This document shows, piece after piece, positions 21,804-30,008 of a stretch of DNA of 64,000 nucleotides. The notes beneath the pieces are model-generated. The model made no database searches and had not been told where the DNA came from. It worked only from the letters and a program-made list of their open reading frames with translations. This stretch comes from Granulicella arctica (GTDB lineage: Bacteria > Acidobacteriota > Terriglobia > Terriglobales > Acidobacteriaceae), in contig NZ_JAGTUT010000001.1 in assembly GCF_025685605.1 (NCBI RefSeq), positions 2,914,001 through 2,978,000 of the forward strand, in the 5' to 3' direction. The translations under genes and the position numbers were made by a program. Position 1 is the stretch's first letter; each line of letters opens with the position of its first letter.

Positions 21804-21988
21804 GGGCCGAGTTTATCAGGAGAGGAACTGCAGTTGAGCATGGTGCATGACGTCACCGAAACGGAACGGGAATCCTGATCGTGCAGGAGTTTGCATATAG
21901 ATTTGCAACTCCGTTCCTAGCTGGTCGTCTAACTGTTAACATAGGGTAGGTCAGGGAATATCTACCGTGTTGAAAGTCTGAGACATTG

Positions 21989-22831
21989 ATGGCGCATCCA
22001 TATCTGAGCATCGTAATCCCGGCATATAACGAGAGTGCTCGCATCGAGTCGACGCTTGAGCGCGTGATGGAGTGTGTCGAGAGTGCGGATTGGGATGCGG
22101 AAGTTCTGGTCGTCGATGACGGTTCGACGGACGATACTCCGGCGATCATTCGGCGATGGATGGAGCGATATCCTCGGCTTCACCTGATCCATAATCCGGG
22201 CAATCGTGGCAAGGGTTATTCGGTCCGCAATGGGCTTTTGCAGGCTGCGGGCGAGATTGTGATGTTCACGGATGCTGATCTTTCTGCGCCGATGGAAGAG
22301 GCATCGCGGCTTCTCGATGCGCTTGATGCAGGCGCAGATGTTGCAATTGGCTCGCGCTGGATGGACCGAACGAGGCAGACGATCCATCAGCCGCTGTATC
22401 GCCAGTTCTTTGGCCGCTGCTTTAATTGGATTACACGCACTGTGATGGGACTGCCGTTCAAAGATACGCAATGCGGGTTTAAGGCGTTCAAGCGGCCTGC
22501 GGCTCAGGTGATTTTTCGCTTGCAGCGGATCGAGCGATGGGGATTTGACCCGGAAATTCTATTTATTGCGCGCAAGCTGAAGTACAGGATTGTCGAGGTT
22601 CCGGTGACCTGGGGACACGATGAGCGCAGCCGCATGAGCTATCTGAAAGATGGCATGAAGATGCTTGAGGAGATGGCGACGATCCGCGGGAACTCGATTG
22701 CGGGACGGTATGACGAGGATATCGCCGCGATGAAGGACACCAGCGGGATGGTGACTCCTCCTGTGGAGCATACGGTGAAGACGCCCGGTATCAAGCCGGC
22801 GCGGCAGGTACCCCCCACCCCCCTACCTTAA
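21989..22831 (+). CDS. Family 2 glycosyltransferase, dolichyl-phosphate-glucose synthase-like
   Basis: A 280-residue GT-A enzyme. Motifs are SIVIPAYNES, VVDDGSTDDT, the NRGKGYSVRNG loop, the metal-binding FTDADLSAP and a GSRW acceptor-side motif, then the family-typical DTQCGFKAF and RWGFDPEILF. This set matches enzymes that load glucose or mannose on a polyprenyl phosphate (DPG/ALG5-like). No membrane helices follow the catalytic domain. The frame also has a TTG immediately ahead, but ATG 21989 is the natural start. The C-terminus is a Pro-rich tail. Confidence 0.85.
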   Translation: MAHPYLSIVIPAYNESARIESTLERVMECVESADWDAEVLVVDDGSTDDTPAIIRRWMERYPRLHLIHNPGNRGKGYSVRNGLLQAAGEIVMFTDADLSAPMEEASRLLDALDAGADVAIGSRWMDRTRQTIHQPLYRQFFGRCFNWITRTVMGLPFKDTQCGFKAFKRPAAQVIFRLQRIERWGFDPEILFIARKLKYRIVEVPVTWGHDERSRMSYLKDGMKMLEEMATIRGNSIAGRYDEDIAAMKDTSGMVTPPVEHTVKTPGIKPARQVPPTPLP

Positions 22832-23040
22832 GTACGAAAGTATTCATAACGTTGAACTTAGGCATGTACCAGGTACGGAATAGTTAATAACTTTCTGGTA
22901 CCGAAGTGTGCATTCAGGTGGGCTTCGGCGTCGTGAGTTTGTCAAACAGGGCACTTTCTTTTGTGAGCTGTCGAGTCAAAGTTTGTGGTGGTTTGGCGAG
23001 TGGGCGCTTGAGTCTCTACTCTATATAGATAGTAAGTGGT
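22832..23040. other. Intergenic region with an imperfect inverted repeat
   Basis: No gene is seen. Around 22867-22900 an inverted repeat is centred on AGTTA-a-TAACT (22882-22892), with outer arms ACCAG and CTGGT. It may end transcription of the glycosyltransferase gene, but no U-tract follows. Confidence 0.3.
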
Positions 23041-23979
23041 TTGATCAGGGGTTCCGATTTGTTGCGTTCAGCGTTTATTGCACTCTCTCGAAATAAGTCG
23101 ATGCGGTCGTTCTCAGAGCGGTCTACGGTGGGGCGAAAGCTTTCCGGAAGGTTTGTAGCCGGGATGACGGTTGAGGACGCTTTGAGCGCCTGTGAGGCGG
23201 TGAATCGCGAGGGGATTGCGGTCTCGCTCGACTCGCTTGGAGAGAGCGTGGCGGTGGAGTCGCAGGCGCGGGCCTCGGCTGAGATCTACCATCGGCTGCT
23301 TGATGCGATTCAGGCTAAAGGTTTCAATGCCAATGTGAGCGCCAAGCTAACGCAGATGGGTATGGACTTTGATCCGGCTTTGGCAGAGCGAATCATGGGC
23401 GAGATTATGGCTCACGCAGCCGCCGCAAACAGCTTTGTGCGGGTGGATATGGAGGGCAGCGAGCTGACGGAACCAACGTTGGCCATGGTCGAGCGGCTTC
23501 ATGCGCAGGCCGATATGCAGGGCCGGGTTGGGGCGGTCTTGCAATCGTATCTTTACCGGACTGAGGCAGACACGGAGCGATGTTTAGGACAGGGAATTCG
23601 CATCCGGCTGTGCAAGGGTGCGTATAAGGAAGGTCCGACGGTGGCGTTTCCGGAGAAAACTGACGTCGATGCGAACTATTTGAAGCTCGCAAAGCGAATG
23701 GTGGCTTCACCGGTGTTTTGTGGGATGGCTACGCACGATGAGGCGATCATTACGGAGATCTGCCGATTTGTTGGAGAGCAGGGGATCGCGAAGAGTGCGT
23801 TTGAGTTCCAGATGCTGTATGGGGTGAGGCGGGATCTGCAGAGGCGGCTTGCGGCGGAAGGTTTTGGGGTGAGGGTCTATATACCGTTTGGGACGGAGTG
23901 GTATCCGTACTTTATGCGGCGTCTGGCGGAGCGGCCGGCGAATGTGCTGTTTCTGGCGAAGAACTTCTTTCGGAACTAG
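23041..23979 (+). CDS. Proline dehydrogenase
   Basis: A 312-residue monofunctional FAD enzyme that oxidises proline to pyrroline-5-carboxylate. Seen motifs are NVSAKLTQMG, VRVDMEGSE, QSYLYRTE, the RLCKGAYKE stretch, MATHDEAII, FEFQMLYGVR and the C-terminal RVYIPFGTEWYPYFMRRLAERPAN typical of ProDH (YxPxGxxxxYxxRRxxE pattern). It lacks the aldehyde dehydrogenase half of PutA and no P5C dehydrogenase is nearby. The only good start in frame is TTG at 23041. Confidence 0.9.
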   Translation: MIRGSDLLRSAFIALSRNKSMRSFSERSTVGRKLSGRFVAGMTVEDALSACEAVNREGIAVSLDSLGESVAVESQARASAEIYHRLLDAIQAKGFNANVSAKLTQMGMDFDPALAERIMGEIMAHAAAANSFVRVDMEGSELTEPTLAMVERLHAQADMQGRVGAVLQSYLYRTEADTERCLGQGIRIRLCKGAYKEGPTVAFPEKTDVDANYLKLAKRMVASPVFCGMATHDEAIITEICRFVGEQGIAKSAFEFQMLYGVRRDLQRRLAAEGFGVRVYIPFGTEWYPYFMRRLAERPANVLFLAKNFFRN

Positions 23980-24157
23980 ATGGAGTTGGGGGAACGAAGG
24001 CTTAACTCCGATCAGTGCGGATGACACCGATTCAGGTCAACCACTGTCCCTTCGGGAAGGACAGAACGAAAAGCATGGCCGGTGGGGGGACTCTTACCTT
24101 CCACCTCCCAAGATGCGGGAGATGGGGCACCCGGTGCTCTGATGTGGAAAAAAGAAA

Positions 24158-24189
24158 GGCAGCAGCGATCAATTGCAATCGCTGCTGCC
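24158..24189 (-). terminator. Intrinsic terminator of the TlpA-like gene
   Basis: A perfect 12-bp stem GGCAGCAGCGAT / ATCGCTGCTGCC (24158-24169 with 24178-24189) with an 8-nt loop. Read on the minus strand it is followed by TTTCTTTTTTCC, a proper U-tract, 34 bp after the stop of the gene at 24223. Confidence 0.85.
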
Positions 24190-24222
24190 CTAATAGTAGT
24201 TGCAGAGGCGTGATGGTTTCGG

Positions 24223-25482
24223 TTAGCGGCTGGCGTTCTGGGTGGGGACGGCGTCGGAGAGTAGTTGCTCGACGAGGGCGGTTACGTTCTTCTGAAGCTC
24301 TTCGTGGGCCGGTGGATTGGCTGGACCGGCGAAGCCTGCGTGGACCTCTTTGACACGGCCATCGCGGCCGAGGAAGAAGGAGGTTGGCCAGCAGTTGAGA
24401 CCCTTTGCCTGGGTAATCTTCTCGTTGAGCTGCTCTGGCTCACCGGCGACGAGGACGGTGTAGGTGAGACCGTAGCGCTGGATGAAGGCGTGAAGACGGG
24501 TGGGATCTTTGAGTTGGTCAGCTTCCTCGAAGGAGAGGTTGACGATTTCGAGACCGCGGGAGTGGTAGCGCTTGTAAAGGCTCTCGAGGAAGGGCGCTTC
24601 GTCGTGGCAATTGGGGCACCACGATCCGCCGATGGCGATGATGACGACCTTACCTTCGAACTGGGGATCGGTGTTCGAGACGAGTTTGCCATTGATGTCG
24701 GGAAAGCTGAAGCGGAAGGGAGCGGCTGGATCCTTGACGGTGGTCTGCTGGGTGGGATCGGTGGGCTCGGCGAGATTTTCCTTACGGGCTTCTGCGGGAC
24801 GGTGGGCGACGAGATTGGTCTGGTCAGGATTGAGTAAGTTGCTGACGAGAAGTGTGCCATCCGGCTGCGATGCGAGGGTGTAGAGGGCTGGACCGGCGGC
24901 TGTGAAATGGGAGAATTGCCAGGTCTTCGCGTTGGGGTCTGCGGTGCCGAAGAGCGAGCCGGTATCACCGTCGATGCGCTGGATGACGGCGTGGGTCGGC
25001 TGACCTGAGGGCTGGTTGACACGGAGCTGCCAGGCTGACTCGCCCTTGGCGCTCTTGACGGCGATCTCCCAATCTCCGTTGATGGCGGCCTCATCGTCGT
25101 CAGAGGGCTTTGAGTCAGGGGCTGGTTTGAGGGTCAAGGGGAAGCGGGGTGAGCCTGGGGCGGCGAGGCCGAAGGTGCCGGTAAGTTGGCCGTTTTCCAA
25201 GGTGGCGTCGAGGGTGCGTGCGAAGTAGTTAAACGTGAGAACGAGGTGGTTGCCGGTGAGAGCGACTGTCGTTGCCGGACTGCTCTCAGGGCCGTTGCGC
25301 AAGGCAGCGTTCAGTTTGGCGGGTTTGCCGTCGATCTGGAGAGTGAGCGGGACCTGCTGACCTTTGACGGTCGCGGTACCTTTCCATGTTCCGTCAATTG
25401 ACGTGGACTGGGCATAGATTGAAGCAGATGTGGCGAGGGAGAGCAGCAGAATGCTGGCGAGACTCTTCATGGAGTGACTCAT
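24223..25482 (-). CDS. Secreted TlpA-like thioredoxin-fold protein
   Basis: A 419-residue protein with a signal peptide (ILLLSLATSASIYAQ). The N-terminal ~210 residues form two beta-rich modules (IDGTWKGTATVKGQQVPLTL and INGDWEIAVKSAKGESAW) of unknown role. Residues ~240-400 form a TlpA/ResA-type thioredoxin domain with the active-site WCPNC, an insert between CxxC and the helix (DEAPFLESLYKRYHSRG) and cis-Pro region WPTSFFLGRDG. Such proteins reduce or exchange disulfides in the periplasm, often for cytochrome c maturation. No partner genes are adjacent. A U-tract terminator follows. Confidence 0.85.
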   Translation of the reverse strand: MSHSMKSLASILLLSLATSASIYAQSTSIDGTWKGTATVKGQQVPLTLQIDGKPAKLNAALRNGPESSPATTVALTGNHLVLTFNYFARTLDATLENGQLTGTFGLAAPGSPRFPLTLKPAPDSKPSDDDEAAINGDWEIAVKSAKGESAWQLRVNQPSGQPTHAVIQRIDGDTGSLFGTADPNAKTWQFSHFTAAGPALYTLASQPDGTLLVSNLLNPDQTNLVAHRPAEARKENLAEPTDPTQQTTVKDPAAPFRFSFPDINGKLVSNTDPQFEGKVVIIAIGGSWCPNCHDEAPFLESLYKRYHSRGLEIVNLSFEEADQLKDPTRLHAFIQRYGLTYTVLVAGEPEQLNEKITQAKGLNCWPTSFFLGRDGRVKEVHAGFAGPANPPAHEELQKNVTALVEQLLSDAVPTQNASR

Positions 25483-25898
25483 CTTTCTAAATTGTGGGTA
25501 AGGGTGCGGCTTGGGGGAGCGCCGGGTCTAGCTGATGCGACGCGCTTCTGCGTTGGCCAATAGTGAGAGGCAGCAACAACAGAATTTGTGGACCGTCAAC
25601 ATGACTCAAGGGTAGGCTTTTCCGGAGGCTGGGTCAAGCGCTGGTGAAAGCAAAATTACGCCAGTTCGTTGGCCAACCTGTTGATATAGCTAAAGCGCTC
25701 TGGCTTGCCCGTCTGTCGGGTAAATAACATATGGAGGCGTCGGCACCAATGCTTTCTGAAAACTGTATGATTGCCAGTAATGTCCGGCGGGAACGTTCCT
25801 GGCCGGCGATCGATCCAGGACGCAGCCTGGTGCACGATTTCCTTCTGTAAAGATGCCCTGTGAACCACCTGTACTCGTACGAGGAAGGGTAGCGTTCG
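25483..25898. other. 416-bp divergent intergenic region
   Basis: It lies between the divergent TlpA-like and radical SAM genes. No convincing small ORF, RNA family or riboswitch was recognised here; in particular no cobalamin riboswitch consensus could be placed, although the downstream protein looks cobalamin-dependent. GAGGAAGGG at 25881-25889 is the likely ribosome binding site of the downstream TTG-started gene. Confidence 0.4.
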
Positions 25899-27500
25899 TT
25901 GAGCGTTCATCTTGTCAATCCAAGCGACAATTCTTTTGGAACTGCGGTCATCACGCCACGATGGCTGTTTGTACTGGCAGCAGCAACACCTCGCGAAGTC
26001 GGCGATCCGATCCTGATCGATGAGTCGATCGAGCAGATCGTACCGGAGAGCATTGCTCCCGGAGATATTGTTGGAATTAGTGTGCATACCGGTAATGCTC
26101 TGCGGGGCTACCATGTAGGCAGAATGGCGCGCGAGCGTGGGGCATGGGTGGTGTACGGCGGTATCCATGCGACCCTGTTTCCTGAAGAGGCCTTCGAGCG
26201 CGGTGAGGCTCATGCGGTTGTAAAGGGCGACGGCGATATTGCGTGGGGCAATGTTGTGCGGGATTGCCTTGCGGGAAATCCGGGCAAGATCTATGACGGC
26301 GGACGGATCGAAGGCAGCCAATTTCTGGCAGCGCGCTGGGACCTGATGCCGCCGGAGAAGTATATGTGGGCGTCGGTGCAGACGATTCGCGGATGCCCGA
26401 AGCATTGCTCCTTTTGCAGCGTCTGGCGGACGGATGGACAGCAGCCTCGTCAGCGGCAATACCAGAGCGTGATTGACGAGATTGTCGACCTGCGACGTAT
26501 CGGTTTCCGGTTCATCGCGCTTGCAGATGACAACTTCTACCCGGTAACGCTGACGGACCTGCGGCTGGCGCGGGAGCAGGGCAATACGGCTAAGGTCGAA
26601 GAGCTGATGGCGATTCGGACGGAGCGCTTTCAGCTGATGGCAGAGCTTGCCAAGCTGCCGAAGGATATGGTGTTCTTCACGCAGATCACAATGGAGGCCG
26701 GTGAGGATGGCGAGTATCTCGACGCCATGCGGAAGGCCAACATTAAGGGCGCGCTGGTCGGTGTCGAGGCGGTGACACCTGAGGGGTTGAAGGCGGTGTT
26801 CAAGGACTTCAACTACTCCGGCGAGGCGCTGGCGAACCAGTTGCAGACGTTCAAAAAGCATGGAGTTCACGTGCTCGGCTCGTTCATCTTCGGACTGCCG
26901 ACAGACAAGCCGGCTACGTTTGACGCCACTGTCGAGATGGCGCTGAAGGCGGGAGTGACCTTTGCGCAGTTCGTCATGATGACGCCATTCCCTGGCACGG
27001 TGGACTTTGCGCGCTGGGAGAAGGAGCAGGCGAAGGCCCCGGAGATGGTCGGCGATGTGCCGATTACGCGGTACTGGCTGATCCCGACGGAGACGCGGCC
27101 GAAGATGTTTACGCCGCATCCTTCGATGAGTTCGGATGAGATCCGGGATCGGACGCAGAAGGTCTGGGACCGGTTCTATGACTGGGGCGCGGTGTGGAAG
27201 CGGTCGGATTGCGTGCCGAATCTAAAGGCGCGGATCGCGTTCATCTTCCTCTCGAAGCTCTACCGGCAGATGTATGCGGGTACGGGCATTTCGACGGATA
27301 GCGCACGACGGAAGAAATCGAAGACGACGGCTCGATGGATGGCGGCGCAGTGCAAGAAGCTGTTCCAGGCGAAGCCGATGCCGGAGCTGCGGTCGCCGAC
27401 CTGGGACGTGTCGTTCACACCGAGCGCAATGCGACCGGCGTTCATGAGAAATAATTTGCAGGAACAGACGAGTCCGTTTGTTGTGATTCCAAAGCGATAG
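25899..27500 (+). CDS. B12-binding-domain radical SAM enzyme
   Basis: A 533-residue protein. Residues ~1-130 look like a cobalamin-binding Rossmann domain (DIVGISVHTGNALRGYHVGR, then VVYGGIHATLFPEEAF), without the DxHxxG motif, as is common in this class. The radical SAM cluster motif CPKHCSFC has its cysteines at 166, 170 and 173; ALADDNFYP and LVGVEAVTPEG follow as expected. The C-terminal ~150 residues are basic. Relatives carry out methylations or C-C bond formation on lipids and antibiotics (hopanoid methylase, lipid cross-linking enzymes); the substrate is unknown here. The start is TTG, with a stop codon 9 nt upstream in frame and GAGGAAGGG as ribosome binding site. Confidence 0.8.
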   Translation: MSVHLVNPSDNSFGTAVITPRWLFVLAAATPREVGDPILIDESIEQIVPESIAPGDIVGISVHTGNALRGYHVGRMARERGAWVVYGGIHATLFPEEAFERGEAHAVVKGDGDIAWGNVVRDCLAGNPGKIYDGGRIEGSQFLAARWDLMPPEKYMWASVQTIRGCPKHCSFCSVWRTDGQQPRQRQYQSVIDEIVDLRRIGFRFIALADDNFYPVTLTDLRLAREQGNTAKVEELMAIRTERFQLMAELAKLPKDMVFFTQITMEAGEDGEYLDAMRKANIKGALVGVEAVTPEGLKAVFKDFNYSGEALANQLQTFKKHGVHVLGSFIFGLPTDKPATFDATVEMALKAGVTFAQFVMMTPFPGTVDFARWEKEQAKAPEMVGDVPITRYWLIPTETRPKMFTPHPSMSSDEIRDRTQKVWDRFYDWGAVWKRSDCVPNLKARIAFIFLSKLYRQMYAGTGISTDSARRKKSKTTARWMAAQCKKLFQAKPMPELRSPTWDVSFTPSAMRPAFMRNNLQEQTSPFVVIPKR

Positions 27501-27506
27501 GAGGTC

Positions 27507-27536
27507 GATCGCCAGTCAGAGTGCTGGCTGGCGATC
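27507..27536. terminator. Hairpin between convergent genes
   Basis: Inverted repeat GATCGCCAG (27507-27515) with CTGGCGATC (27528-27536), 6 bp after the radical SAM stop and touching the stop of the convergent DUF3106 gene. It probably serves both directions; no U-tract. Confidence 0.6.
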
Positions 27537-28168
27537 TATCGAATGTCGGGCGGTTCGTTGGTATGCTGTGTCGGGAGATAGGGTTCGACGGCGAGCAGGT
27601 TGCCGAGGGTGCCTCGCTCCTGATCAGAGAACTGTGAGCGCAGGCGGTCGGAGTTCAGCACGACCTGGCGCTGCGGCACGGGCATCTCGCGGATATCGCG
27701 GAAGGCGCGGGCGACGAGGCGGCGGCGATCGACGGGCAAATTGCTGAGCTGCTGCATGGCTCCACGAACCTGCTGACGCTGTTGCGGGCTCAGCTGCTCC
27801 ATCTCTTCGGTGCGTTCGAGCAGGCGGCGGCGACGATCCAGCGGCATGTTGTTGAGCTGGATGAGGCGATCGCGCATGCGTTGCTGTGTCTGCGGGGGAA
27901 GGTCGCGGAAGCCGGGCTCACTCTCAAGTGCCTGCTGCTGCTGATTGAGAGGCAGATTGCTGTGGCGATCCATCCACTGGGCGAGGTGTTCCTGCTGGGC
28001 CCGTGGCTGACGGCCGTTCATCGCTGGAGGACGCTGACCGAAGTTGGGTCGCGATTGGCCGGGAGGCTCGGCGTGCGAAGTTGTACCGAAGATGAGGGCG
28101 CAAGTCAGCACGAGCGCGATGTGTCGCGGCGCGGGGCGAGCAAACCGGTATGGGGGAAAGAATGCCAT
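27536..28168 (-). CDS. DUF3106-family secreted protein
   Basis: A 210-residue protein with a hydrophobic export signal (IALVLTCALIFGTTSHA). The mature part is Arg/Gln-rich and built of short helical repeats ('LPxxxRRxLxxR': FRDLPPQTQQRMRDRL, LNNMPLDRRRRLLER, LSNLPVDRRRLVARA), the hallmark of DUF3106. The function of the family is unknown; it resembles Spy/CpxP-like periplasmic helical proteins. It is the third gene of a sigma factor / anti-sigma / DUF3106 series on the minus strand, suggesting a role in an envelope-stress circuit. Confidence 0.75.
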   Translation of the reverse strand: MAFFPPYRFARPAPRHIALVLTCALIFGTTSHAEPPGQSRPNFGQRPPAMNGRQPRAQQEHLAQWMDRHSNLPLNQQQQALESEPGFRDLPPQTQQRMRDRLIQLNNMPLDRRRRLLERTEEMEQLSPQQRQQVRGAMQQLSNLPVDRRRLVARAFRDIREMPVPQRQVVLNSDRLRSQFSDQERGTLGNLLAVEPYLPTQHTNEPPDIR

Positions 28169-28294
28169 GGTTTGGTGCTGCGTTCGTTCAGGACCGGCTT
28201 TATGAATGGTGAATCGTTGCCAAACCTACCCAGCTTACTTTGAGTGAAATCCTTTCACTAGAGGTATTTTGACTACCGTCTTTCATTGCTTGTA

Positions 28295-28798
28295 TCAGGA
28301 CCGTGGAGGGGATGAATCGTCTGGAGAGTCGTCGTCCTGAAAGAGCTGGTCCATCTGTTGAAGGGCTTGATCGTTTTTGTCGAGGATCTGCAGGTCACCT
28401 ACGGTTGCGGAGACTGTTCTTTCTTCGTGCGAAGGTAGGTTAGAGAGACCAGCAAAGGTGCCGCCACCGACGAGAAGAATAAGGGCCATCGATCCTACGA
28501 GGGCCGGACGGAACTGTCGGCCGGTGTTGAAGAGCAGCCGGGATTTCATGCGCTCGAACCAGTTCTCCGGGGGATTCGCCTGCTCTTCGCGGAGACGGAC
28601 GGCGAGCTTCTGATCGAAGTACGGCGACGGCTCAGGCGCTTCCCACGTGTCGAGCAGAGCAAAGGTTGATTGCAGGGAGACGAACTCCTGGTGGCAAGCG
28701 GTGCAGGAGTTCAGGTGAGACCGGGCTTCGACGCTGAAGGACGAGGTGGGGTCGAGGAGTAGATCGGGCATTGCGGATTGGCATTTCTGGCAGTTCAT
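28295..28798 (-). CDS. Anti-sigma factor with zinc-finger domain
   Basis: A 167-residue membrane protein. The N-terminus MNCQKCQSAMPDLLLD followed by HLNSCTACHQEF gives the HxxxCxxC zinc-binding anti-sigma (ZAS) motif that binds ECF sigma factors. One membrane helix follows (FRPALVGSMALILLVGGGTF, residues ~97-117) and then a polar C-terminus. It lies 62 bp downstream of the ECF sigma gene on the same strand, the classic order for a sigma/anti-sigma pair. Confidence 0.85.
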   Translation of the reverse strand: MNCQKCQSAMPDLLLDPTSSFSVEARSHLNSCTACHQEFVSLQSTFALLDTWEAPEPSPYFDQKLAVRLREEQANPPENWFERMKSRLLFNTGRQFRPALVGSMALILLVGGGTFAGLSNLPSHEERTVSATVGDLQILDKNDQALQQMDQLFQDDDSPDDSSPPRS

Positions 28799-28860
28799 TG
28801 GGGTCCCATACCTTTCTTTTAGAGCGAACGCGTCGTGTGCGTGCTGTGCGCGTTTTGGTG

Positions 28861-29643
28861 TTAGACGAAGTCCTTGAGCTTCTCGCGCAGGGTTTGATAG
28901 GCGCGGAAGAGGAGTGATTTTGTAGCGGATTCGCTGAGTTTCAGAACGTCACCGATCTGGTGGTAGTCCATACCTTCGTACTTGTGCATGAGGACGGCCA
29001 TTCGCTGGCGCTCGGGAAGGGCGAGGACATGCTGACGGATGGCATTAAGGCGTTCGCGGCGGAGCAGGTTGGACTCGGCACCGGGGGTCTTATCGGCGAC
29101 GTCGGGTGTGGTGCCGGTCTCGGAGTCGGCTTCGTCGAGGTAAACCGTTGAGGCTGAACGCTCGTGGCGAGTATCGCGGGCATGGTTGACGCCGAGATTG
29201 GTCGCGATGCGGTAGAGCCAGGTGCTAAAACGGGCCTCGGCGCGATAGGTTTCGCGGGATCGGTAGACGCGGAGGAAGACCTCCTGGGCGAGCTCCTCGG
29301 CGACGGCCTGATTGTGGACCATGCGGTACATGAAATGGATGATCGGCTTGCGGTATTTCGCGATCAGATGGTCGAAACCGGCCATGTCGCCGGCCCGGAG
29401 AGCCAGCATGATGTCGGAATCTTCCATGTGAGCGAAGTCTCCCGAAGTTCGATGGAGCCCGGAGGCCGGCACATTTTCGAGGATGTTTGGGTGGATCGCC
29501 AGCGTAGCCATATCTTCTGAAACACCATCTTCGTCGCCATGTTGCGGCGATTCGGGGATTTCCGGTGAGTTCGTATCGTCGCTTGGAGATTGCGAACGGT
29601 CGTCGTCACGGGAGACACGAGGGATGGGAAGTGGTTCAGGCAT
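28861..29643 (-). CDS. ECF-family RNA polymerase sigma factor
   Basis: A 260-residue sigma-70 family member. Residues ~95-165 are region 2 (FDHLIAKYRKPIIHFMYRMV, AEELAQEVFLRVYRSR, FSTWLYRIATNLGVNHARD). Residues ~205-258 are region 4 (LPERQRMAVLMHKYEGMDYH, then LKLSESATKSLLFRAYQTLR). An unusual ~80-residue, acidic, low-complexity N-terminal extension precedes region 2; the true start could be internal. The downstream ZAS anti-sigma gene should hold it inactive until a signal arrives. Confidence 0.88.
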   Translation of the reverse strand: MPEPLPIPRVSRDDDRSQSPSDDTNSPEIPESPQHGDEDGVSEDMATLAIHPNILENVPASGLHRTSGDFAHMEDSDIMLALRAGDMAGFDHLIAKYRKPIIHFMYRMVHNQAVAEELAQEVFLRVYRSRETYRAEARFSTWLYRIATNLGVNHARDTRHERSASTVYLDEADSETGTTPDVADKTPGAESNLLRRERLNAIRQHVLALPERQRMAVLMHKYEGMDYHQIGDVLKLSESATKSLLFRAYQTLREKLKDFV

Positions 29644-29703
29644 TGCGCCTCACGATTGTACTTCGTGACCACGGCGAGAGGACAGGGCAGCGAGGGAAGG
29701 GTG

Positions 29704-29731
29704 TTGATAGGGGTATGCCGGATGGTATGCT
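29704..29731 (+). promoter_or_regulatory. Probable promoter of tRNA-Val
   Basis: TTGATA (29704-29709), 16-nt spacer, TATGCT (29726-29731), 44 bp before the tRNA. Consensus-based inference only. Confidence 0.45.
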
Positions 29732-29774
29732 TAGTCATCCCTCGCCGGGCTGTAATTTGCCTGCTGCGATCGTA

Positions 29775-29849
29775 GGGCGCATAACTCAGCGGTAGAGTGC
29801 CACCTTCACACGGTGGAAGTCGTAGGTTCGAATCCTGCTGCGCCCACCA
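29775..29849 (+). tRNA. tRNA-Val (anticodon CAC)
   Basis: A complete cloverleaf can be drawn. The acceptor stem GGGCGCA pairs with TGCGCCC and is followed by A and an encoded CCA (29847-29849). The D-arm contains CTCAGCGGTAGAG. The anticodon stem CCACC/GGTGG encloses the loop TTCACAC, giving anticodon CAC (valine). The T-arm has GGTTCGAATCC. An integrase gene follows 160 bp downstream, so the tRNA 3' end is the likely attachment site of an integrated element. Confidence 0.95.
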
Positions 29850-29950
29850 TAGAAGCAACAACATACAGAGAAAAACGAGAACGAACGAGGGCACCGAAAG
29901 GGCACTCTATGAATCTAGCAGGTTCAGGCAAACAAGCAAGGGCACATAAA

Positions 29951-29979
29951 AGAGGGCTCCCGGCACTTAGGAGCCCTCT
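29951..29979 (-). terminator. Intrinsic terminator downstream of the integrase gene
   Basis: A 10-bp stem AGAGGGCTCC / GGAGCCCTCT with a 9-nt loop. Read on the minus strand it is followed by TTTATGTG. It sits 30 bp after the integrase stop. Confidence 0.7.
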
Positions 29980-30008
29980 GCTACATCGATTCTCTACGTC
30001 ACGATGCT

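Noticed and set aside
25483..25898. Cobalamin riboswitch ahead of the radical SAM gene
   Set aside because: No B12-box-like core sequence could be located.
25656..27119. 487-residue open frame on the minus strand
   Set aside because: It is antisense to the radical SAM gene, is His/Arg/Leu-rich without domain features and has no ribosome binding site.
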